Shown: positions 48,901 to 59,785 of the stretch, piece by piece
Numbering within the stretch: position 1 is the first letter of the stretch
Layout of the letters: every line of letters starts with the position of its first letter
Source: Aulostomus chinensis
Taxonomy: Eukaryota; Chordata; Actinopteri; Syngnathiformes; Aulostomidae
Length of the DNA stretch: 64,000 nt
Assembly (NCBI GenBank): GCA_037954235.1
Contig: JBBMOA010000017.1
Coordinates: 19,101,527 to 19,165,526 of the forward strand
Direction of reading: 5' to 3'
The notes under the pieces: generated by a model
The model's input: the letters and a program-made list of their open reading frames with translations, nothing else
The model's database searches: none
Told to the model about the DNA's origin: nothing
Program-made: the position numbers and the translations under genes

Positions 48901-51521
48901 TCTCTCACCAGCATGTTGCCCATGGATGACGTTGAGTGTCCCGTCTGGAGCTCCAGCGTCCTGTAACATCTGGGCCAGTAGCATGGTGCAGGCCGGTACT
49001 CGCTCTGAAGGCTTAAGCAGGTAAGTGTTGCCACACACCATGCCCATGGGAAACATCCACAGGGGGATCATGGCGGGGAAGTTGAAGGGGGCGATACCAG
49101 CACACACCCCAAGGGGGAGACGGTAGGTGTAGGTGTCCATGTCCTTGGTGATAGAGGGCAGGGTTTCCCCAAGCATCAGAGAGGTGATGCTGCAGGCGTG
49201 CTCCACAACCTCTGCAGAGAACAAGAAATCACCCCGTTGTCATTGGTACTTGTGTCAAAATATGAGTGACCCGTCTGACAGGCTCAGTGTGGATGTGAGG
49301 TCAAATTGGGAGAGAGCGGTGTACTGAACATTCTTGACAATGAATGCCCAAAAATATGTAGAACTAGAAAACACTCAGAATACATTCATCAATACTGACA
49401 AGTGCCCCCCACACACACGTAACAGTGTGTGACGATTCAACTGAAAGGGTGATGAAACCTGAGAACACCAGGATTTTGCATGAGGGAGCAAACTAATATC
49501 ATGACACGTTAGGCTGCTGCTCATTATGTGAAGACAACGGTGTAATTCTGACGTAAATCAAATAATCTTTCTCCCATCAGGCTTACTTCCTGTGACCAGC
49601 CAGTGGTGCTACTGTATGACTCTGATGTAAAGTCAACATAATGCTGGCTGCCTTGTTACGGTAATAACGCTCAATGAAAAATGAATCTAGAATCCAGGAG
49701 GCGCTTTGACTAGTCTGTGAATGGATAGAGTCTCAATGGAGAGCGCATACTTTCCTTCCTACCTAAAACTGGCCTCAAATATTTTGCCTTATCTTGCTGA
49801 CAAACACCGCTTGAAAACATGACCTCCTCACAAAGTGACATAATTCAACTGTTCTTTAACTTAAGATTAATTAATCACTTCATTCAAGCGGAGAGACCGT
49901 CCTCGTGAAAAACTTTGTAAAGGGAAAGATTTGCGCTGGAATCGACTTTTCTTTAGTGAATAAGTGAACTGGTCTCAGGTGAAAGTATTTGATTTGTGCA
50001 TAGCTGTAATTGCCCTGCAGAAATATTTACTGGCAGTCGTTCAGAGGCTTCCTGGAGCGAGATGCCCTTTGTTCTAGTTTAACAGAGCAACTCGTTAACC
50101 ATTACTGTACCTGCACACTCACACACAAACATTAGCTATTGGTCGCCCTTTGACAAAGTTTGTGCGTGCACGTGGGGGAGAGGTACTTACGCAACCCCCT
50201 GAATACATCCCCCTCTGCATCAGCTAGGGTCTTGCCCTGTTCCACTGTGATAGCCTTAGCAAGTTCTTTCTGCAACACAAGATGACCTTCAGATTTAATA
50301 TCACCTGAGCTAATTAGCTGCACCTTACACTTTTTCTTGACCCTTTGACTCACAATGTTGTCCTTGATAAGCTGCTGATAGCGCAGAAAGACCTGCTGCC
50401 GAGCCAAGATGGAGGTCTCAGACCAGGAGTGGAAGGCCCTGGAGCAGGAGTCCACGGCAGATAACATCTCCTTCTGGGTGGCTTTAGGTACACGGGTGAT
50501 CACCTCATTGGTGGCCTAGCAAAGAGACTCACAAAATGTATACTCCATAGGTGAATTACTGCCAGTTAGCAGCAGCTCCTGAGGTCCAGTAAACTGGCTG
50601 AAACCTAGCAGATGTTTAACAGATATCAGGGGCTGCTGCAGGTCAGAGTTTATCAGACGGCAACAGGATTTCCCCACTCCAACATTTACGATAGCTGTGC
50701 CATGACAGGTTATCAAGATGTAGCTGGGAGTTTAAGGCTTGATTGTGTATTTTACACTTAAAATTCATTTGCAGTTTTGGGATGTTCACAGGATCTGGTG
50801 TAACAGTGAGCATTACTATTATGTAACAGGTTAAGTAACGCCAGTATTTGCTGCCAGATCGTGCCAGGGCCCTCTGGGCTGCTCCAGAACCATTCACATA
50901 CAGTAGATGAGGCACAGTTCAGTGGTGCAGGCCGGGTGCAGCACTCACAGGGTTGTGAACATCCAGCCACTCCGATGTCGTGGATTCAACAAACTTGCCA
51001 TCGATGAACAGCTTGGTGGTGGGCTGTGAGGAGCGGATCGACTCATTATGCATTTATAATATTTGTCACTGGAACAGTGAAATAACTGTGGAGATTTAAA
51101 CTCACCACTGAGGAGGAGGAGTAGCACATGCGGCCAACTTTAAGTGGGACCTGAGAAAGTAACACCAGAGAAGTGGTAAACCTTTTTTTTTTGTTTTTGT
51201 TTTTGAATGACAAATAAAACCAAACAAAAAAAGACTGACTGTTAAAAGTCTCCCTCTCTCAATTCTTTGTTTAATCACGTGATGTAGACAGTAGGGACTA
51301 TAACAGATGGTCCAATAGAATTAATGAACAGTTATGACAGATGTCAAACTGACTGTCCGATGATTAAAAGGCCCCTGATGAGAGGAGACGACTTTAATCA
51401 GGACACAACAATGGAGACGCCGCAGCGTGACAGCGTGTAAACATCATGTGATTCGTCGGGCGATCTGTCATCAAACACGCACCTTTGTCTTCAGCAGCGA
51501 TCTCAGAGCCATTGCTGCCAT
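45887..51521 (-). CDS. aldh6a1: Methylmalonate-semialdehyde dehydrogenase (acylating), 526 aa, twelve exons
   Basis: Mitochondrial enzyme that converts methylmalonate or malonate semialdehyde to propionyl- or acetyl-CoA in valine and pyrimidine catabolism. Exons: 51483-51521, 51106-51150, 50949-51023, 50354-50515, 50191-50269, 48909-49211, 48466-48587, 47984-48173, 47328-47509, 47053-47232, 46071-46169 and 45887-45991, all in phase. A short Arg/Ser-rich leader (MAAMALRSLLK) suits mitochondrial import. Family landmarks include PLGVCAGIAPFNFPAMIPLW, SFVGSNQAGEYIYERGS, the catalytic cysteine in GAAGQRCMALS (about residue 308), FVGPTIIGNVT and the C-terminus SPAVTMPTMGR. The 84-base intron between 50270 and 50353 has no in-frame stop. 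It is divergent from gstz1 and convergent with bbof1, whose last exon it overlaps. Human protein is 535 aa. Very sure. Confidence 0.96.
46004..46009 (+). terminator. Polyadenylation signal of bbof1
   Basis: AATAAA 49 bases after the probable bbof1 stop codon at 45955. It lies just beyond the antisense last coding exon of aldh6a1. Confidence 0.6.
46170..47052. other. aldh6a1 penultimate-region intron with A/T hairpin
   Basis: Non-coding intron of about 0.9 kb. Positions 46279-46325 form an imperfect palindrome: GCC followed by eleven T, a short centre, then A-rich sequence ending GGC. No other element was recognised. Confidence 0.5.
49212..50190. other. aldh6a1 intron without recognisable content
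   Basis: About 1 kb intron between the exon carrying VFRGL and the exon carrying VVEHACSITS. No exons, RNA genes or repeats were recognised. Confidence 0.5.
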
Positions 51522-51966
51522 GGTGGAGATGTCCGCCGGTGTTACGACCTCCTCCGCAGGTGAGACAGGGGCCAGCAGGTGACAGCGTTCAGCTTTCCTC
51601 CTCAGCAGGCTGAGATTTACCGGTGAGCGGGCTTCCGCGACATGCGAGCCTCGCTATTGGCTCACCTGAAAACGCCTGTAAATAACGCACCCTGAATGGC
51701 CAAATGCGGTGCCCGCAATCATTGGTGGGTGCTTCGTTACATCCCGCCCTAACTGGGAATTCCGACCAATCACCTTTTACTGGCAGGAAGTTGCAGGAAT
51801 TTAGTGTGTCCAAAATCCCTGCTATAAACAGCTAAAGCTAGCTGTGAAGCAAGAGTGTCCTTACCTAGCAAGAGCACTATTTAGGAGATAGAAAGAACTG
51901 TGAAATGTGCTGCACGACTCTTGAGCAAGCTGGCAGTTTATCCTAAATTATTACTCAGCAACAGCA
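51522..51966. promoter_or_regulatory. Divergent promoter of aldh6a1 and gstz1
   Basis: Only 445 bases separate the two start codons. The interval holds three CCAAT boxes: ATTGG at 51656-51660, ATTGG at 51721-51725 and CCAAT at 51766-51770. They are spaced 65 and 45 bases apart and there is no obvious TATA box. This is the layout of a bidirectional NF-Y-type promoter. Both genes encode amino-acid catabolism enzymes. Confidence 0.7.
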
Positions 51967-53863
51967 ATGCACTTGTCCTACGTTTGCCTCACTAAGGTAC
52001 AGTAAAACTGCTGTTAGCTGCCTGCTAAGTGTGTGCACCAGATGGCTAATATGAACCAGATGATGGAGCCTGGTCATGGACTAAAGGCTAACTTGGGTAG
52101 GAGGGATTTTAGGAGCTCTTCCTATTGGCTGCTGGAGGGTGAGACAGTGAACTTTGTGGCAAAAAAAATTAAGTGTAGTTGAGTGCAAACGTGGGTGAGG
52201 AGCTATGTCCAAGCAAACTAAGGTGACTTAGTAGAGGATAAAAGTTGGAAATGTTCATTAGGAATTGTTTTTAAATGCTCTTCATCTTGGGTTTTTTTTC
52301 CCCCCCTTTCTGTCCAGCCTGTTCTGCACGGATACTTCAGAAGCTCCTGCTCCTGGAGGGTGCGCATCGGTGAGTCAGGAGATCTGTCCTCTTGGTTGGT
52401 TGGCTCGTAACTAAACCACTCTCATGTCAACGTGATGGTAACTAACCTCTTGTACACCAGCTTTTGCTCTCAAAGGTATCGAATATGATCAGGTTCCTGT
52501 CAATCTAATCAAAGACGGAGGCCAGCAGGTAAGATATGAAACACAGAACATACAGGAGCATAAAACACGGACAGAAAACAGTTTTAGACTCTTAAGAGCT
52601 GCAAGTATCAGTTGATTGCCATTAGAAAATTGATCACCAGCTATGATTGTAAGAGGTAATTTCAGTCTGTTTCCCCAAGCAAAAATGCCATATATTTTCT
52701 GGTCCCTGACTTGGATTTGCTTGGGGGGGAGGGTTATTTATGGTGGATAATGTTGTCTTTGCTGCTTTTGTGCATCTGACAGTCCTAAACCCAGTTTGAT
52801 CATGTCGCTTTAAGATCTTGAAATCTGTGACGGCCGTTTTTCAAATTGTCATTTTTAAGACATGAAGATTCCTCATTTCATTGCGAAAGGAACCATTCAC
52901 TGCAACCCCGGTGGTATTTTTCTCTAAAATGTTCGGTGTCCTCCAGCTCACAGAGCATTACAAGACATTAAACCCAATGCAGCAAGTGCCTGCAGTTGAA
53001 ATTGACGGCATCACTCTCTCTCAGTCAGTGAGTCCTTCAAACTCCTCAAGTCTCTTCTTTCAATAGTGTACATTGTGCAACAGGTCAGAGGACTCAGATT
53101 TTCTTTTTCCACTTACCCAGCTGGCAGTGATCCAGTACATCGACGAGACCAGGCCGGGATTTCGTCTTCTACCTACAGACCCGCAGAAACGGGCCCAGGT
53201 TCGGATGATCAGTGACCTCATTGCCTCTGGGATACAGCCTCTACAGGTGAGAACGGTTACGTTTCACACAAAAAGAGTTTCCTCTGTTGCCACGGGTAGA
53301 GCAAATCTAACTTCACATCATTTCAGAATTTATACGTGATCCAAAAAATAGGAGCAGAGAAGATGCAGTGGGCGCAGCACTTCATTAATCGTGGCTTTCA
53401 AGGTTGGTGGAGGCCAGTTGTCTTTATTACACTCCCAGCACATTTATTATTCATTCTTTTTCTGTTGTTCTCAAGCTCTTGAGCCCATTCTGAAGCAAAC
53501 AGCAGGGGACTATTGTGTCGGTGACGAGGTAAGAGCACAAGCATAAAGGGATGAATAGGAAGACTTACAAAAGGGTTCTTTCATCAGATGGAGTCATTAC
53601 CTTTTTAGATATCCATGGCTGATATCTGTCTGGTCCCACAAGTCTATAACGCTGAGAGGTATGTACTCACATCAGCTTACTTGGAAAATACCACATTACA
53701 TGATCCTACACAGAGACCTCTTTATGCTTCCTGCAGGTTCAAAGTGGATGTCGGGCTCTATCCAACCATCAGAAGGTTAAATGAGACCTTACTTCAGATC
53801 GAGGCGTTCAAAGCCAGCCATCCATCCTGCCAGCCGGATACACCCGCTGACCTGCGCGCATGA
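51967..53863 (+). CDS. gstz1: Maleylacetoacetate isomerase / glutathione S-transferase zeta 1, 220 aa, nine exons
   Basis: Zeta-class GST that isomerises maleylacetoacetate to fumarylacetoacetate in tyrosine breakdown, using glutathione; cytosolic and mitochondrial. Exons: 51967-51996, 52318-52369, 52461-52528, 52947-53027, 53121-53246, 53327-53402, 53476-53528, 53609-53658 and 53737-53863, all in phase. The zeta active-site motif SSCSWRVRIA is at about residues 19-28. The GSH-binding PAVEIDG and SQS segments follow, then QYIDETRPG, RVRMISDLIASGIQPLQ-like and the C-terminal DICLVPQVYNAERFKVD. The start MHLSYVCLTK is short but joins in frame to PVLHGYFRSS, as the human MQAGK leader does to PILYSYF. 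Length matches human (216 aa). Poly(A) signal at 53904-53909. Very sure. Confidence 0.96.
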
Positions 53864-53903
53864 GCAGCTTCGGAGACCTCATGCCCCATCGTACATTTTT
53901 TAA

Positions 53904-53909
53904 AATAAA
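53904..53909 (+). terminator. Polyadenylation signal of gstz1
   Basis: AATAAA 41 bases after the gstz1 stop codon. The facing kelch gene has its own reverse-strand AATAAA at 53979-53984, so the two transcripts end tail to tail within about 75 bases of each other. Confidence 0.75.
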
Positions 53910-54301
53910 ATGCTTTGGAAGTGATCCTGTTTCAGTGGTGTTACTTGAAACGACAAGGAAACTTTTATGTTTAAAATTTTTATTGGTATTTTAATATCAA
54001 ATCTTGAACCAAAATATTGAGTCAAGCAGTCGACTGTCAAACACGTGATGTGCAGAGTAAACATGCTGACCACAAATTTGTTATGCAAAGTGGGAGACCT
54101 CTCAGCCCACAGTTTGCACACAGCAATACTTGGAAGCAGTAGGAAAAGAACAGTTTTGAATTTTTTTTTTTTTTTTTAAATTCACAGACAAATGCACTTG
54201 AAAAAGTCATTTTTCCAGTCACTTCACATCGGGTCCCAGCGCTCTCCGCTGCTATAAATAGACCTAAAAGACTGTTGGTCCCCTTTCAAGAGATGAAGCC
54301 A

Positions 54302-57300
54302 TCACTTATCACCAGGAATCTCCACTGAACACTTGACTGTGTCACTGTAGAAGGTACCACAGCAGTCTGATCCACCAAACACCAGCAACATGCAGCTGAC
54401 TTTGACCTGTTCACCCTGTCCGTGCTGCTCAGCGTCTTCTGAGATGGTGCAACCCAAATTTATCACACTGTGTCCAGCACGGGGCTTGGAGCACAACGGA
54501 GACAGCGCCACCGAGTGCCACATGTTTGTGTCTGAGAGGAAACGGCGGCAGAAAATGAAGACAACAGTGGCTTTGCGTCACAAATGAAAATAAATTTACA
54601 CGGCTGAAGAAATGCCCCCAACATCCAGATGAAGGTGGCAAGAATGGCTTAGCACTCACCAGTGTTGAAGATATGAATGTCCTGCAGAGCTCCAATTGCA
54701 CTGCAGCCCCCACTCACTAAAATCCTGTTGTCCGAAACTGGGAGAGCTGCATGAAACCTGTCCGATTACAGACGACGTTACTGCACAAAAGACGGTGCTG
54801 AGACCCAGAGACCAGATGATTGCTGGTTAGCTTAGCACAATGAATGGTAGGGGGTGGGAAGTGTTAGCATGCCTCTGTCAAAAGTTATCAAGTACTATTG
54901 TCTGTAAAACTGCCTTTAGCTGCAGCAACGTAACCTGAAACAACATTTGAAATGAAACCATTTCAAACTGCAAGATATTATAATAATGGAATGAGAAACA
55001 TGGTTGGAACTATGGGCTGCACGGTGGTGCAGTGGTCAGCACTGTGGCCTTACAACAAGAAGGCTGTGGGTTCGAGCCCCGGCTCCATCACAGGCTGACT
55101 GATACTCTAAATCAATGGATGGATGGAACTTCTTTCCTGGCTGGATGCACTGATATGACGCAGCACCTTAAAATGCAACTTTAGCCCCGCTGATGATTAA
55201 AAGGAGCGAGTGCTGCGGCTGTTCCTTTAGTCCCACTTGTAACACTTCATGTTCAAGAAATGAAGACAAATGGCATCAGCAGTAAAAAAAAAAAAACAAA
55301 AAAAAAAACAACTCGAGTACTGTTCAGGCTTAAACACTAAAAATACTACAAGCAGATGGGCACTTGAGTGACATTTCTCAAGGTTGATTCATTCTGCACT
55401 CACCCTCGAGGCAGTGGCGGCATGTTCCCACACTTCACAGCTGCGTACTCCATGAATCCTTCATCCAATAAAAAGGGAAAAAAAAAACAACTAAATATTC
55501 GTCGGAGTGTTGACACAAACCGATTGGCAGCATTGTTAATTGACTTACGCAGGTCAAGAACATGCAGGTCATTCAGGTAGGTTGCAGTTTTCCGGCCACC
55601 AAATATGATCAGCTTCTGTGAGAGGAGTGTGGCCGAGTGGCTGTTCAACACAGACGTCAAAATCCATGGAAATAACAAGAAATACAGTATTTAATAGACG
55701 TAAATGTAGTCATTTAAAATAAATGAAAAGGTCACTGACCCAAACCGAGGCAGAGGTTTGTCCCCCTCCACTATGGGCTTGTACCAGAGTTCAAACTCAG
55801 GATTGAAGATGTAGAGAGCATTACTGCACGATTTATCAGCAGATGAATGGCCTGGCTGAACTCCTCCAAAGACAAACAGCTCCTTTTTGAAAAACACCGC
55901 TGAGTGATACGCCAAAGTAGGAATATTCCCTTTTGCCTGAATAGAAGGTAAATCCCAAATTTTCACAACTGCATGGCGGACTTTAACGACACGTTTGGAC
56001 ATTGTGACAAACCCACAGTGACGATCTTCCACCTCCAGGTCAGAGTGTTTAGGATGAACATCTCGCTGTAGCGCTGACCCTCCCTCAGGCCACCGTAAAC
56101 AAACACTGCCTTTGAGTCAGGGTCATAGGTTGCAGAGTGTCCCCTGGTGGGCGGCGGCACAGGCCCAGAGGTGGAGGAGTTTATTGGGTACCAGAAATCG
56201 TTGTCTGGAAAGAAGTTAAGAGATTTATTCATCATTAGAACATCTTTCTCATCTCAGAGACCAGGGATGACGCCGCTGACCAAGCTCCAGCTTCCACAGC
56301 CAATCCTTGCAGTAGTTCTGGTCGGTGGTCTCCCCCCCGATGAGAATGGCAGTGTAAGGGTCACTCAGGCACATGGTGTGACTCCAGCGCTTTGACGGAC
56401 ACACTGAAACTAATCAGGATCTTTGTCAAAACCATTTTAAACGTTCAGACGTGCTCATAATGCTGCGAATGATCGGGACCTTCTCTGTCCTTGCTCTTTA
56501 TCTGCTCCGTCATCTCCTCTTGGCTGTTCATCCTGGACAGCCTCCTCTTCTTGGGGGTGGAAGCTCGGTCTGTGTCCTCAGAGAGACTATCCAAGTCCTC
56601 AGAGCTCCACATCAGGTGGCCTCTCTTGCTAATAACTGTGCGTCGGGGAGTCTTCTCCTTCATAACCATGTCAGTCAGTAACTTAGCTCACACGCAGCCA
56701 TGTTTTTCAGGCAGAAATCTTACCGTAGGCCAAAGGGAAGGTTTATTTCCCACAGCTGAGTCGGTGGTGTCAATGTTATTAACTTGGACCTCTGCATAGC
56801 AAACACTGGCACCCAGGTGTGAGGAGTTGGAAGTTATCTGCGAGGGAGGATTTGTACATATTGGACCACTTCTTAAAAAGGTAGCGGGAGCATTTCTCCC
56901 CATTAGTCTCACCGTTTCGTCTGCAGCGCTTTGGTGTAACGCGCAGGAGAGATCGGTGGCACTGAGCTGCGCTGGGAACAGACGGTTCCTCTGAGCCAGC
57001 GGGGTGCTGCTGAGGACGCCGGCTTTATTCTGAGGGAGAGAAACAACACAAATCACAGCGTAGGTGTCCAACTCACGTCTACCCGCACATGTCCAGGCCT
57101 GGGTTTGAGGAAAACGTGCACGACCAGAAAACACACTCAAATATTTGCTTGACAAACATATCAAGAATTTCATGTCAAAATCTAACTTCTCTTTTAAAAT
57201 GGAAAAAAAATGTTTCTGGATTCTTGCCGTAAATTCAATTGGATTAAATTGGACTACCTTTGACGTTTCAAAATTCAGAAGATTTTGACATTTAATCTGA

Positions 57301-58141
57301 AAATTTTTAACATTTAATCTCGATATTCTGACATTTGATAGACATTTCCAACTAAAAGTTTGATGTCAATTTTCTGACTGCATTCTCGAAACTCAAATTA
57401 ACTTTTATTTGTATTCCTTTAGAAAAAAAAAAAACAACAGCAACAACATGTAGACCTAATCCTCTACATGTGTGAAAAACTAACAAAAGGTTTTTCTCAG
57501 TTGAAGCAGGTATTCTTGAAACAAATGTTTATGATCCCCCCCCCCAAAAAATTCGAGGCCTAGAAACTCTTTTTTTTTTTTAATCCATGCCTTTTCCAGG
57601 AGGAGTCTTCTAAAACGTTAATTCCGTGTCTGGATTACAGCCCCCCCACCTCTCCGCACACTCTGAGCACGATCTTGCCATAAACGCCTCTCCTGCCTCT
57701 CTCTGCTGCTGCTGAGATGACGTCAGCGCTCCAGTCGCCCTCAAAGGTCAGGCACCTGGGGTATGAGAAGACTTTAACAGCTCATCCTTTGACTTCAAGG
57801 TCTGATGGCTTTCCTGCTACCTTGCTTGAAAGGACAGAGTCCCGATGCACTGGGGCTGCGCCTCCTCACTGACCAGAACCTCCGCTGAGATGGTTGCGTC
57901 ACCGCCTCCCCAGTCTCCCAGACCGAAGATGACCAGCTGCTTGGGGAGAGGCAACGGGATGTGGACGTGGAAGCAGCTTCGGTTGGATTTGCTAAAGAGA
58001 GAGAGAGAGAGAGACGGACATGTTTGAGCTGGGAACAATAGCAGCCATTTGTACGTGTGCCCTTTCAGAGGAGAGCTACCTGATGAACTGGCGTGGAGCG
58101 TCGCGGAGGGACCAGAGGACGTAGAAGTTCAACCTCCCCAT
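54302..58141 (-). CDS. Kelch-repeat beta-propeller protein, 609 aa, twelve exons; not identified further
   Basis: I do not recognise the orthologue with confidence; a fish 'kelch repeat-containing protein' is the best guess. Exons: 58080-58141, 57821-57991, 57650-57755, 56724-57029, 56480-56681, 56281-56403, 56017-56204, 55740-55936, 55549-55640, 55404-55458, 54660-54757 and 54302-54531; every phase agrees. Residues 285-609 hold six kelch units, each with a hydrophobic-GG turn: RWSHTM..ILIGGE, GHSATYD..VFVYGG, YHSAVFF..LFVFGG, GHSATLL..LIIFGG, FHAALPV..ILVSGG and GHSVINL..LLVFGG. Residues 1-113 form a compact domain without a family I can name (MGRLNFYVLWSLRDAPRQF, then IPLPLPKQLVIFGLGDWGGG). 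Residues 114-283 look disordered, with a basic, possibly nuclear, segment TPKKRRLSR. One predicted intron is only 42 bases. Convergent with gstz1. Confidence 0.85.
55010..55130 (+). mobile_element. tRNA-like SINE head in a kelch-gene intron
   Basis: GGCTGCACGGTGGTGCAGTG begins the common fish repeat; a B box GGTTCGAGCCCC follows at about 55070-55081. The copy is truncated and ends in (ATGG)n. It belongs to the same family whose other end is seen at 39461-39705. Not a functional tRNA gene. Confidence 0.65.
57996..58014. repeat. Short (GA)n tract beside a kelch-gene acceptor
   Basis: On the gene strand it is a (CT)n run ending 5 bases before the acceptor of the second coding exon, and so serves as its polypyrimidine tract. 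Confidence 0.8.
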
Positions 58142-58690
58142 AGTTTAAAGGTTGCGGCAATTCCTCGCTCTCGCCTGGTACAGCAAAGCAGAGCTCCCGC
58201 GGTCACCTGCCAGAAGTTCACACACCTGCGCGGAATCTGTTAAATTGATGACTACGTCACGACGTCAGGTGTCGCTCGGCTGTGCTCATCATCCCTTCAT
58301 CGCTGCGGCGAGTGGTGGGATTGCACTTAAGTAAAAGTACATACTCTGAAATTATAGTACTCTGGTAAAAGTCTCCATTCATCTACTTAAGACAAAGTGG
58401 AGTAGTATTTGGTTTTGAATTTACTGTAGCGTGACAGTAAATGACGCGTTCTATGTCCGTGTATAACAAACAAGCACTGGCCTCTAAAGGTCAAGTTCTC
58501 AATGCAAAATGGTCTTTTTCACTGTAACCCATAGATTCAGTTAAGTGTACAAGTACAAAAGTACCCGAAAATGGTAAAGAACAACGATCTGATCTTTATA
58601 GTTAACTGTGATATCAGGGTTACGTATGTCTGTCAAATCACAAAAAAAACCCAAAACTTTAGATATTTATGATATATAAGGTTTTTTTAT
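58142..58690. other. Kelch-gene promoter and dispersed-repeat DNA
   Basis: Right after the kelch start codon lie paired CRE-like half-sites (ACGTCAC and ACGTCAG, about 58254-58267). From about 58318 to 58600 the phrases 'acttaagtaaaagtac', 'agtactctggtaaaagt' and 'gtacaagtacaaaagtac' resemble a widespread fish repeat rich in 'aagtaaaagtac'. No exon was recognised. Confidence 0.5.
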
Positions 58691-58698
58691 GGAAATGT

Positions 58699-58923
58699 CA
58701 GTTCAGAGAAACTGAACTGCCCAACTCCCTCTACCCTGACCTCAGCTACAACGGCTTTCATGTGGGGCACCAGGGAAATGCTGGCCGTCCTTCCTTTCCA
58801 TCGCCTCCTGAGTTCACCTGCCAGAGGGAAGAAAAAGTCCTCCACTGCCCAAAATGTTGGGCCTCATACGCTGTGAGGGATTCCGGACGCCTGCTGGGTC
58901 ACCTGGACTACTGCCAGGCCTGA
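58699..58923 (+). pseudogene. Orphan terminal exon encoding a CCHC zinc-finger-like motif
   Basis: An open frame in strongly coding-like sequence runs from an acceptor-like AG (58697-58698) to a TGA at 58921-58923, with AATAAA at 58974-58979. It ends in SPPEFTCQREEKVLHCPKCW and then RLLGHLDYC: a Cys-x2-Cys...His-x3-Cys arrangement like the C-terminal fingers of NEMO/optineurin/TANK-type adaptors. I cannot name the family. No upstream exon is visible; the DNA before it is dispersed repeat, then the opposite-strand kelch gene. It may be a gene remnant, or the last exon of a gene whose other exons I missed. Confidence is for the exon-like nature, not the function. Confidence 0.45.
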
Positions 58924-59093
58924 TGGTGATGACGATGCAGCGAAAGTCTTCATGTAGTTTTGTATCTGTTTTTAATAAAAGTTATCATGAATCAAATGAG
59001 GACATCCTACTGAGCGTGTTTGCATGCGCATTAATAAACTGACTGTTATCTGACTGTTTGCAGTGATCACATGATTCAAGTGGTCAAGCACAC

Positions 59094-59115
59094 GTGTGTG
59101 TGTGTGTGTGTGTGT
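59094..59115. repeat. (GT)n microsatellite
   Basis: Eleven GT units in the intergenic DNA between the orphan exon and tmed8. Confidence 0.9.
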
Positions 59116-59785
59116 CATACAGTTCAATGTGAACAACATGAAAAAAAACATTTAAAAAGGCGTGCTGTGCTATAAGAGGCGCAGTCCAGATACATGAGGC
59201 TGCAATCACTGTTCATCCTGACCAACCAGATAAAACACAAACACTCCAGCTAACTAATGGAAAATCAATGTGGGCCCCGAAACAAAACACCTGACGTCTG
59301 GAATGAACCAATCAAACGCATTTGTAGGTGTCAAACCATGATGAGGTCATTCTGTTCACGCGGCTACACGCTGCACACAAAAACATTTAAATTAATCTGA
59401 TTTTATTGCTTTTAAGTAAAAAAAAAAAACGAATTGGGTTTCTATAATAAGCTTTGTAAATGCAGTGAGACATGATTGACGCGGGCCTGAAGGGAGAGCT
59501 GAGAATAAACCCTGGTTTCATCAGCACCTGTGTAACAATTACATCAATCCCCTCATGATACGATTTAATGGAAACGCGAGGGACCACCCTGAGGCACTTT
59601 CTAATTGTGGCTCAGCAGTGAGGGTGTTATGAAATAACAGCGTCTGTCTCAGGCGGAGCGGACGGATCCACTCCACAGACGTTCAGTCCATCAAAACTAA
59701 GCTGTAACTCTCACATACTGTACGCATGAAAGACAAAACAAAAAAACAAAAACAAAAAAAAAAAACCCAACTAGACAATCTTCTC

